29,483 nt of DNA from Rhodobacteraceae bacterium UBA6273 (lineage in GTDB: Bacteria; Pseudomonadota; Alphaproteobacteria; Rhodobacterales; Rhodobacteraceae), in contig DJUV01000240.1 in the NCBI GenBank assembly GCA_002440625.1, forward strand, positions 1 through 29,483. The letters run 5' to 3'. The first letter of the stretch is position 1. Every line of letters begins with the position of its first letter. The position numbers and the translations under genes were made by a program. Below, one piece after another: positions 22,907 through 29,483 of the stretch. The notes under the pieces were generated by a model. That model worked only from the letters and a program-made list of their open reading frames with translations. It was not told the origin of the DNA and searched no databases.

Positions 22907-25549
22907 TCAGAAACGCTCCAAGAGACGCTTGAGATAGTCGAGTTCCAGCGTCGGGCGTTCCTGATCGCCGGACCGGCGGCGAATTTCGTCAAGCAGGTTC
23001 CGCGCCCGGCGGTAGACATCCTCGCCCTGCATCAAGTTCTCATCGGTGCCGACCCGCCCCGACTGGCCGGTGGTGCGGCCCAAGGGGTCGCGCGGCATCT
23101 CGCGGTTGGCCTCGCGCGTGGCCTGACCCTGTTCGCCGGTCTGGCCCTGTTCGTTCTTGGCCAGCGCCTGACCGAGATTGCGCATCCCCTCGCGCAGGTT
23201 CTCGATCGCTTCCGCCTGACGGTCGATCGCCTCGGAAGTGTCGCCGTCGCGCAGGGCCTTTTCGGCGCCGTCCATCGCGCGCCCTGCATCGTCCAGCGCC
23301 TGCCGTGCCGCGTCTCCTTCGGCGGAGCCGTCGCCGGGCAGGGCGCCCTGCTGCTGGCGCAGCGTCTCGCGCAGCGACTGCTGGCGGTCGGCAAGGCTGC
23401 CGCCCGGCTGCCCGGACTGCCCGTTCGGATTCTGGCCGCTGTCCTGACCGGGGCGGCGCTGCCCATCCCGCTGGCCCGGCTGGCTCTGGCCCGGCTGGCC
23501 GCCTTGACCCTGTTGCTGCTGGCCGAACTGGTTGCCACCCTGACCCGGCTGCTGTTGCTGTCCCGGCTGGCCGCCCTGCGGTGATCCGAACTGGTCCTGC
23601 AGACCCTGGAAGGTTTCGTCCGACAGACCCTGTTGCTGGCGGAGCGTGTCGCGAAGGCCGTTCATCGCCTGTTCGCCCGGTCCTTGCTGCCCTTGCTGAC
23701 CGCCCTGTCTTTCGGTGACCTGCAGGTTTTCCATCATCCGGCTGAGCTGGTCGAGAAGCTCCTGCGCCTCGGCCATGCGGCCTTCTTCCATCAGGCGTTG
23801 GATCTCATCCATCATCTGCTGCAACTGATCGCCGGTGATCTGCTGTCCTGCGTCGGCCTGCTGTGACGGCTCATCCGCGCCCTTCCGCTCCATGTTCTCG
23901 GCAAGCTGGCGGATGTAGTCGTTGGTGGCCTGCCGAAGTTCATCCATCAGCTTCTGGATTTCCTCGGGCGAGGCCCCGTTGCGGATCGCTTCCGAAAGGC
24001 GTTCCTGCGCCTGCTGCATCCGCTCCAGCGCATCGGCAAGCCCGCCATCCTCGATCAGAAGGGCAACCTGCCAGAGCGCCTCTGCCGTCTCATCCCTGAG
24101 ATCTGCGCTGAGCGGCCCCTGCGCCAGCGCTGCATCAAGCCGGCGCATGGCGACGCGCAGCATGAGGTAGGCCCGTTCGCTCCGCAAAAGCCCCTCGGGG
24201 CGGTGCGTGATGGCATGAAGGACCTGCGCCGTGCGGGCGCCGTTGTCGCGGGTCCAGAGAAGGTCGCGGCGCAGTTCGGCGACGGCATTTGCCACCGGGT
24301 CGAAGAAGCGCCGCCCTGGCAGCGCCAGTTCCACCGTCTCGCTCTTGCCAGTCTGGCCGCGGCCGTCGGTGACTTCGAAAGTCATGCGGACGGGCAGGTT
24401 GGACCAGGCGTGCTTTGAGGCATCCTCGACAAGCGTCTCGGCGAAATCGGCGCGCGATCCGGTGATCGGCAGCGGCAGATCGAACGTCAGCGGATCGCGC
24501 GGCTCGGGGTCTGCGGCAAGGCCGTAACGGCGGTCGAGCTTGGCGAGGTCAAGCTCGATCAGCGTGCGGCCCGCCGTCACCGCGTAATCGTCCTTCGCGG
24601 CGAAGGGCTGCGACATGGTGCCATCCGCCCCGCGCGAAATGCTGCCCTCGATGCTGACTGTCGGCGCGTTGTCGGCGAGGACCGTCAGCGCCCATTCGCG
24701 CCCATCGGGGCCAGAGATGCTGAGCGTGCCGGAACGAACCGCCTCGAACTCGATCGCCTGCACGCTGGCGTCTGTCGCCGGCGGTGCGGCGGCGGGCTTG
24801 CCCGAAACCGTCTCGGTCACGGCAATCTGATCCGGCTTGCCATAAAGGCGCAGGATGATGCGGCTTCCTTCCGGCAAGGAAAGATCATCCGCGTTCACGG
24901 TGTTGAGGTAGATGCTCGGCTTCCCGGTATACCCGGGCGGTTCGGCCCAACCCTCCCACGACGGGCCGGTCGCGGCACCGGCGCCGGGCAGGCCGCCCGC
25001 CGCGACCCTCGGCGCGTCGGCGATCCGCCAAAGCGATCCGAAGACCACGGCGATGACAAGCGCCGTCAGCGCGGCATAGCGGAGCGCGTAGGGATCGCGT
25101 GTGGCAAGCCTGAGGTCCGGCATGATGGCGCGGGCCTTCGCAGCACGTTCGGTCATCCGCGCCACATGGGCGCGCCAGACCGCGAGCGAACCGGCATCGT
25201 CGGCGCCAAGCGCCTGCGCGTCGGTCAGGGCGGCGATGGGCCGACCCGGCAGGGGCGCGTCCAGCCGCGCCAGCGCCTCGCCTTGCGTCGGCCAGCGGAA
25301 CTGCCGGATGCCACGGTAGAGCGACCAGATGAGCGCGACCAGAACCGCCAGTGAGCCGATCCACAGCACCTCGACCGGCAGCCAGTCATGGAGGCCGAGG
25401 GCAAGGGCGGCGATGATGGCGAAAAGGATGGTCCAGACCGGCCAGAACCCGCGCGTCACGCGCTCGGCCACCATTCCCGCCCGCGTCAGACGCAAGGGCC
25501 AGGCAAGACGCCGGAGCGCCCCCTCGGGGATGGCTTTCGGTTCGGTCAT
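22907..25549 (-). CDS. TIGR02302 / DUF4175 family large membrane protein
   Basis: An 880-residue protein of the alphaproteobacterial TIGR02302 (DUF4175) family. The N-terminus has two adjacent membrane helices (about 33-80) and a third near 150-172. A large beta-rich periplasmic-type region follows (EGWAEPPGYTGKPSIYLN; LDLAKLDRRYGLAADPEPRDPL). A helical region with ALWQVALLIEDGGLADALERMQQAQERLSEA is next. A very glutamine- and glycine-rich low-complexity part spans about 630-745, and a charged C-terminus ends with RPTLELDYLKRLLERF. The function is unestablished; an envelope role is inferred from topology and from its usual place next to lysA. It starts 49 bases after the lysA stop and is probably co-transcribed. 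Confidence 0.9.
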   Translation of the reverse strand: MTEPKAIPEGALRRLAWPLRLTRAGMVAERVTRGFWPVWTILFAIIAALALGLHDWLPVEVLWIGSLAVLVALIWSLYRGIRQFRWPTQGEALARLDAPLPGRPIAALTDAQALGADDAGSLAVWRAHVARMTERAAKARAIMPDLRLATRDPYALRYAALTALVIAVVFGSLWRIADAPRVAAGGLPGAGAATGPSWEGWAEPPGYTGKPSIYLNTVNADDLSLPEGSRIILRLYGKPDQIAVTETVSGKPAAAPPATDASVQAIEFEAVRSGTLSISGPDGREWALTVLADNAPTVSIEGSISRGADGTMSQPFAAKDDYAVTAGRTLIELDLAKLDRRYGLAADPEPRDPLTFDLPLPITGSRADFAETLVEDASKHAWSNLPVRMTFEVTDGRGQTGKSETVELALPGRRFFDPVANAVAELRRDLLWTRDNGARTAQVLHAITHRPEGLLRSERAYLMLRVAMRRLDAALAQGPLSADLRDETAEALWQVALLIEDGGLADALERMQQAQERLSEAIRNGASPEEIQKLMDELRQATNDYIRQLAENMERKGADEPSQQADAGQQITGDQLQQMMDEIQRLMEEGRMAEAQELLDQLSRMMENLQVTERQGGQQGQQGPGEQAMNGLRDTLRQQQGLSDETFQGLQDQFGSPQGGQPGQQQQPGQGGNQFGQQQQGQGGQPGQSQPGQRDGQRRPGQDSGQNPNGQSGQPGGSLADRQQSLRETLRQQQGALPGDGSAEGDAARQALDDAGRAMDGAEKALRDGDTSEAIDRQAEAIENLREGMRNLGQALAKNEQGQTGEQGQATREANREMPRDPLGRTTGQSGRVGTDENLMQGEDVYRRARNLLDEIRRRSGDQERPTLELDYLKRLLERF

Positions 25550-25598
25550 CGGCCTGTGGAGAAACTCCGGCTGACGGCCAGCCGCGCGGGGTTGCGCG

Positions 25599-26864
25599 TC
25601 AGAGCCACGAAGGAATGCTATCGCGGTTTATCATCTCGTCATAGGTGGGACGTGCCCGTATGACAGCGAATTGATCCCCCTTCACAAGCACTTCCGGGAT
25701 AAGCGGCCTTGTGTTGTATTCCGAGGCCATGACCGCGCCGTAGGCCCCGGCGGAGCGGAAGGCGACGAGGTCGCCGGCCTGCGTCGGCGGCAAGGGGCGC
25801 TGCTTGGCGAAGGTGTCGCCGGTTTCGCAGACCGGGCCGACGACATCATAGGGCCGCGGCAGGGTGCCGGGGGCGGGTTCGTCAAGCGGCAGGATGTCGT
25901 GATGCGCGCCGTACATCGAGGGGCGCACGAGGTCGTTCATCGCGGCGTCGAGGATGAGGAAATCCCGCTCCTCGCCCGATTTCACATAGATCACGCGCGA
26001 GACCATGAGGCCGGCATTGCCGGCGATCAGGCGGCCCGGCTCGATCTCGATTTCGCAGCCGAGATGGCCGAGCTTGTCGCGGATCACGGCGCCGTATTCG
26101 ATGGGCAAGGGCGGGGCGGTGTTCGAGCGTTCATAGGGAATGCCCAAGCCCCCGCCAAGGTCGAGACGGCGGATATTGTGCCCCTCGGCGCGGAGCACCG
26201 CGGTCAGCTCCGCGACCTTGGAATAGGCTTCGGCGAAGGGGGCGAGGTCGGTCAGCTGGCTGCCGATATGGACGTCGATGCCGACCACTTCGATGCCTTT
26301 GAGCGCTGCGGCTTCGGCATAGACGGCGCGGGCGCGGCTGATCGGGATGCCGAACTTGTTTTCCTTCTTCCCGGTCGCGATCTTCTCATGCGTCTTCGCA
26401 TCCACATCCGGGTTCACCCGCACGGTGATCGGCGCGCGTTTTCCAAGCGACAGGGCGACCTCGTTCAGCGCCAGAAGCTCAGGCTCGCTTTCGACGTTGA
26501 ACTGGCGGATGCCGCCTTCAAGCGCCGCCCGCATCTCTTCGCGCGTCTTGCCGACGCCGGAAAAGACGATGCGGTCGCCGGGGACGCCCGCCGCCTTCGC
26601 CTTCAGATATTCGCCGAGCGAGACGACGTCGGCCCCGGCGCCGAGATTGGCGAGCGTGCGGATAACGGCGAGGTTCGATGAGGCCTTGAGCGCGAAGCAG
26701 ATGAGATGGTCCATCCCCGCCAGCGCTTCCTCGAATAGCCGGTAGTGCCGTTCGAGCGTTGCCGTCGAATAGACGTAAAAGGGGGTGCCGACGGAAGCGG
26801 CAATGTCGGCAAGCGCCACCTCCTCGGCATGAAGCCTGCCCTCGCGGTAGAGGAAATGATCCAT
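25599..26864 (-). CDS. lysA: Diaminopimelate decarboxylase
   Basis: This PLP enzyme performs the last step of lysine synthesis, decarboxylating meso-diaminopimelate. The 421 residues fit the family. Lys60 in ICFALKASSN is the PLP lysine; DVHIGSQLTD and the glycine loop LDLGGGLGIPY bind cofactor phosphate; EPGRLIAGNAG and the CETGDTF motif, with catalytic Cys of the partner subunit, are clear. The C-terminus contains SAGAYGAVMASEYN. It is divergent from the TetR-type gene, sharing a 129-base spacer that carries that gene's operator. The argH gene often found beside lysA in relatives is not here. Confidence 0.96.
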   Translation of the reverse strand: MDHFLYREGRLHAEEVALADIAASVGTPFYVYSTATLERHYRLFEEALAGMDHLICFALKASSNLAVIRTLANLGAGADVVSLGEYLKAKAAGVPGDRIVFSGVGKTREEMRAALEGGIRQFNVESEPELLALNEVALSLGKRAPITVRVNPDVDAKTHEKIATGKKENKFGIPISRARAVYAEAAALKGIEVVGIDVHIGSQLTDLAPFAEAYSKVAELTAVLRAEGHNIRRLDLGGGLGIPYERSNTAPPLPIEYGAVIRDKLGHLGCEIEIEPGRLIAGNAGLMVSRVIYVKSGEERDFLILDAAMNDLVRPSMYGAHHDILPLDEPAPGTLPRPYDVVGPVCETGDTFAKQRPLPPTQAGDLVAFRSAGAYGAVMASEYNTRPLIPEVLVKGDQFAVIRARPTYDEMINRDSIPSWL

Positions 26865-26945
26865 CGCCTGATGTCCCCCGGCTCTAGTAAGTCGCTGGGA
26901 GGGTGTAGAACATCGCCCCCGGCAGGGGAAGCGGCGACGGTGCGC

Positions 26946-26974
26946 TTGCGCTTAATCAATCGTTTGATTAAAAT
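26946..26974 (+). promoter_or_regulatory. Promoter with embedded palindromic operator for the exporter operon
   Basis: TTGCGC (26946-26951) and TAAAAT (26969-26974) are 17 bases apart. The spacer and first bases of the -10 are occupied by a perfect 8+4+8 palindrome, TTAATCAATCGTTTGATTAA, at 26952-26971. A TetR-type dimer bound there would block RNA polymerase. The predicted start is near 26981, 13 bases before the regulator's ATG, which has GGAG at 26984-26987. Confidence 0.8.
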
Positions 26975-26993
26975 CTAGGGCACGGAGAATGCG

Positions 26994-27644
26994 ATGCCCG
27001 ATTCTGTGCAGACCGAGAAACCGCAAGGGACCGCCGCCGAACTGATCGAGGCGGCCCTGCGCCTTTTTGGCCGGAAGGGGTTCGCCGCCACTTCGACGCG
27101 CGAAATCGCCGCCGCCGCCAACACCAACGTCGCCTCCATCGCCTATCACTTCGGCGGCAAGGACGGGCTGCGCCGCGCATGCGGGCAGGAAATCATCCGG
27201 CGCGTCGGTGCGGTGATGGGGCCTGCTACGCCCGAGGTCGACCTGCCGCCGGAGATGGCGATCCGGGCCATCGAGGGGGCGATCCGGGCGATGGTTCGAT
27301 TCATGCTGACCCGGCGCGAAGCCGAAGACATCGTGCCCTTCATGCTCCGCGAACTCGCCGACAACGGCCCGGTGCTGGATGATGTCTATGTCAGCATGTT
27401 CGCGCCGGTGCATGGCCGGCTCTGCCGCTTCTGGTCCGCCGTCACCGGCCAGCCCGCCGAAAGCGAACGAACGCGGCTTCTGGTCTTCACTCTGATCGGC
27501 CAGCTTCTCTACTTCCGCATCGGCCGCCCCATCGTCGAACGCCGCATGGGCTGGCATGAAACCGGCGCCGATGAGGTGCGGCAGGTCGCGGACATCCTCA
27601 TCGGCAATCTTCACGCAATCATCGAAAGCGAGCGTCGACCATGA
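26994..27644 (+). CDS. TetR/AcrR family regulator, CecR (YbiH)-like
   Basis: A 216-residue repressor. The N-terminal TetR helix-turn-helix spans about 13-60 (AAELIEAALRLFGRKGFAATSTREIAAAANTNVASIAYHFGGKDGL). The C-terminal part (VDLPPEMAIRAIEGAIRAMVRFML; ILIGNLHAII) resembles the CecR ligand-binding domain. In Escherichia coli, CecR (YbiH) controls ybhGFSR, a membrane-fusion protein plus ABC exporter affecting sensitivity to cefoperazone and chloramphenicol; the same gene order starts here. The gene overlaps the adaptor gene by four bases (ATGA). The 20-base palindrome in its own promoter implies autorepression. The inducer is unknown. Confidence 0.9.
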   Translation: MPDSVQTEKPQGTAAELIEAALRLFGRKGFAATSTREIAAAANTNVASIAYHFGGKDGLRRACGQEIIRRVGAVMGPATPEVDLPPEMAIRAIEGAIRAMVRFMLTRREAEDIVPFMLRELADNGPVLDDVYVSMFAPVHGRLCRFWSAVTGQPAESERTRLLVFTLIGQLLYFRIGRPIVERRMGWHETGADEVRQVADILIGNLHAIIESERRP

Positions 27645-28597
27645 CCGGGCTTCTCTGCGCCATCCCCTTCATCTCGGCGCTTTTCAACGCCTGCGCGCCG
27701 GTGCCGCCCTTCGCCACCGGCTATGTCGAGGGCGAATATGTGCTGATCGCCCCCGTCGCCACGGCGCAGATCGACAGCCTGACGGTCGGGCGCGGGGACC
27801 GTGTGGTGGCCGGGCAGGCGCTGGTCGAGATGGAAAAGCGCGATGCGGAGATTGCGCTGCGCGAGGCGGAAGCCGCCGAGGCGCAGGCGGAAAGCCAGTT
27901 GGCCAACCTTCTTGAGGGGCGACGGCCCGAAGAAATTCGCGTGATCGAGGCGACTCTGGCCTCGGCTCAGGCGCAACTGGCCGAGGCGGAACGCTCGGAG
28001 TCCCGCGCGAGAAACCTTGCCGAACGCGGTGCCGCCACGACGGCGCAGGCCGATGATGCGGCGACCGCCGCCAGTGTCGCCCGCGCGCGCGTGACCGAGG
28101 CGGAAGCCAGCCTTGCCGTGGCGAAACTCCCGGCACGTCCGCAGGAAATCGCCGCCGCTGAGGCCGCGTTGAAGGGCGCGCGGGCGGCGAAGGAAAAGGC
28201 GGCGTGGAACCTCTCGGAGCGGGAGCTGACCGCCCCGGCGCCGGGTGTCGTCTATGACAAGATCCGCGATGCGGGCGAGATTGCGGGGCCTTCGGCGCCG
28301 GTCCTGTCGATGCTGCCCGATGGCGCGGTGAAGCTCAGGCTCTATGTGCCGGAACCTTCGATTTCTGGCGTGACACTTGGCACAAGGCTTGAGGTTCACT
28401 GCGACGGTTGCGCGGAGGGTGAGACGGCGACGGTGACCTATATCTCCGACGCCCCGGAATTCACTCCGCCTGTGATCTATTCGCTGCAAAACCGCCAGAC
28501 GCTCGTCTACCTGATCGAGGCGCGGCCCGATGGCGGCAGCCATGCGCTGAAGCCGGGCCAGATCGTCGATGTCGCCTTGCCGGAGGCCGGTCCGTGA
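27641..28597 (+). CDS. HlyD-family periplasmic adaptor (YbhG-like)
   Basis: A 318-residue membrane-fusion protein that would link an inner-membrane ABC exporter to the outer membrane. An N-terminal hydrophobic segment with a cysteine (LLCAIPFISALFNAC) acts as anchor or signal; the bases before the cysteine only weakly fit a lipobox. The first lipoyl half (VEGEYVLIAPVATAQIDSLTVGRGDRVVAGQALVEME) is followed by a long alanine/glutamate-rich coiled-coil hairpin (about 65-190), the second lipoyl half (LSERELTAPAPGVVYDKIRDAGEIAG), and a beta-barrel domain. It is translationally coupled to both neighbours by 4-base overlaps. Confidence 0.92.
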   Translation: MTGLLCAIPFISALFNACAPVPPFATGYVEGEYVLIAPVATAQIDSLTVGRGDRVVAGQALVEMEKRDAEIALREAEAAEAQAESQLANLLEGRRPEEIRVIEATLASAQAQLAEAERSESRARNLAERGAATTAQADDAATAASVARARVTEAEASLAVAKLPARPQEIAAAEAALKGARAAKEKAAWNLSERELTAPAPGVVYDKIRDAGEIAGPSAPVLSMLPDGAVKLRLYVPEPSISGVTLGTRLEVHCDGCAEGETATVTYISDAPEFTPPVIYSLQNRQTLVYLIEARPDGGSHALKPGQIVDVALPEAGP

Positions 28598-29483
28598 GCG
28601 AAGCGCCCGCCATCGCGGTCCAAGACCTTGTGAAACGCTTCGGGGGCAGGGCGGTGGTCGACCATGTTTCGCTCAGCGTGGAGAAGGGCGAGATCGCCGG
28701 GTTCCTCGGCCCGAACGGGTCAGGCAAGACGACGACGATCCGCCTCATGTGCGGGCTTCTGACGCCGGATGAGGGCGAGGGCACGGTGCTTGGCCACAAC
28801 ATCCGCACCGAAGGCAACGCCATCAAGCGCGAGGTCGGCTACATGACCCAGCGCTTTTCCTTTTACGAGGATCTGACGATCGAGGAGAACCTCGCCTTCG
28901 TCGCGGGGCTATACGGATTGCCGCGCGGAGCGGTGGCCGAGACGCTGGCCGACCTTGGGCTGACCACCCGCAAGGGGCAGTTGGCCGGGTCGCTGTCGGG
29001 CGGCTGGAAGCAGCGGCTGGCGCTCGCCGCCTGCATCATGCACAAGCCGCGCCTTCTGCTGCTGGATGAGCCGACGGCGGGCGTCGACCCTAAGGCGCGG
29101 CGCGACTTCTGGGACGAGATTCACGCGCGCGCAGCGGAGGGGCTGACCGTGCTCGTCTCCACCCATTACATGGACGAGGCGGAGCGTTGCCACCGCATCA
29201 ACTACATTTCCTACGGCAAGCTGGTCGCTCAGGGCACTGTAGCCGAGGTGGTGCGCGATGCCGCCCTGACGACCGTGGTGCTGGAGGGGCGGGAGACGCC
29301 GCGCGCGGCGGAACTCTTGCGCGGGGCGCCGGGGGTCGAGCAGATCGCGCCCTTCGGAAACACGCTGCATGTCGTGGGCCGGGACGGCGCTGTGCTGCGC
29401 GCTTCAGCGGAACGGGTGGCGGCGGAGACCGGGGTGCGGATGACGGAGGCCGAGACGAGCCTTGAGGATGTGTTCATCCAGCT
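28594..29483 (+). CDS. ABC exporter ATP-binding protein, YbhF-like (3' truncated by window)
   Basis: The GTG start at 28594 overlaps the adaptor stop (GTGA). The frame has no stop before the window end, giving 296 codons. It encodes an ABC-2-type nucleotide-binding domain: Walker A GPNGSGKT (39-46), Q-loop Gln86, signature LSGGWKQR (134-141), Walker B LLLLDEP with Asp158/Glu159, D-loop AGVDP, and switch His191. The tryptophan after LSGG is typical of YbhF-type proteins as I recall them. After about residue 215 a C-terminal regulatory part begins and ends at TSLEDVFIQ. In YbhF two such domains are fused; the window ends too early to tell whether a second follows. Permease genes (ybhS, ybhR-like) should lie just downstream. 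Confidence 0.93.
   Translation, partial: MSEAPAIAVQDLVKRFGGRAVVDHVSLSVEKGEIAGFLGPNGSGKTTTIRLMCGLLTPDEGEGTVLGHNIRTEGNAIKREVGYMTQRFSFYEDLTIEENLAFVAGLYGLPRGAVAETLADLGLTTRKGQLAGSLSGGWKQRLALAACIMHKPRLLLLDEPTAGVDPKARRDFWDEIHARAAEGLTVLVSTHYMDEAERCHRINYISYGKLVAQGTVAEVVRDAALTTVVLEGRETPRAAELLRGAPGVEQIAPFGNTLHVVGRDGAVLRASAERVAAETGVRMTEAETSLEDVFIQ

Overview
The window is GC-rich chromosomal DNA from an alphaproteobacterium, most likely a member of the Rhodobacterales (Rhodobacter/Defluviimonas/Paracoccus-like). The basis is recognition from memory, not a search: an Mcl1 protein very like the Rhodobacter sphaeroides L-malyl-CoA/beta-methylmalyl-CoA lyase, an ftsE-ftsX-plsC cluster, a TIGR02302-family membrane protein beside lysA, an MJ0042-type zinc-ribbon protein, a DUF1244 protein and an NnrS protein. 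Most genes are core housekeeping genes, densely packed and often coupled by 1- or 4-base overlaps.

Layout. 1-2.7 kb: the 3' end of ftsK, then a palindrome cluster, an AT-richer stretch carrying a Fic-domain protein (likely acquired), and an orphan BrnA-like antitoxin gene. 2.7-7.1 kb (minus): pheS and pheT, separated by a foreign-looking gene for a 164-residue single-pass membrane protein that overlaps the pheS stop. 7.2-9.1 kb: nnrS facing rpmI-rplT across a shared hairpin terminator. 9.5-10 kb: two 73-residue small membrane proteins. 10.1-15.1 kb: pyruvate kinase (minus), a four-gene plus-strand run (N-formylglutamate amidohydrolase, HAD phosphatase, DUF1244 protein, hemolysin III-type membrane protein), then a D-amino-acid-type aminotransferase (minus). 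15.3-15.9 kb: a scar in which a MipA/OmpV-like gene is cut off and joined to the 5' end of an IS481-type transposase, followed by short palindromic repeats. 16-19 kb: mcl1, an AraC-GyrI fusion regulator and accA. 19-21.8 kb (minus): ftsE-ftsX-plsC-PPOX flavoprotein. 22-26.9 kb: zinc-ribbon membrane protein, TIGR02302 protein and lysA. 27-29.5 kb: a CecR-like TetR regulator, a HlyD-type adaptor and the ATPase of a YbhF-type ABC exporter, which runs off the window end.

The genes fall into a few functional themes: translation (pheST, rpmI-rplT), central carbon and fatty-acid metabolism (pyk, mcl1, accA, plsC), cell division and envelope (ftsK, ftsEX, lysA), and a self-regulated drug-exporter operon of the ybiH/ybhGFSR type. 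The best regulatory reading is a 20-base palindrome lying exactly between the -35 and -10 boxes of that exporter operon.

I did not find a clearly new multi-gene system. The parts most worth a second look are the gene inserted between pheS and pheT, a repeat family whose GTAGGG end supplies the stop codon of two genes, the orphan BrnA-like protein, the Fic island and the mipA/IS481 scar. All family assignments come from reading sequence motifs; no database search was run.
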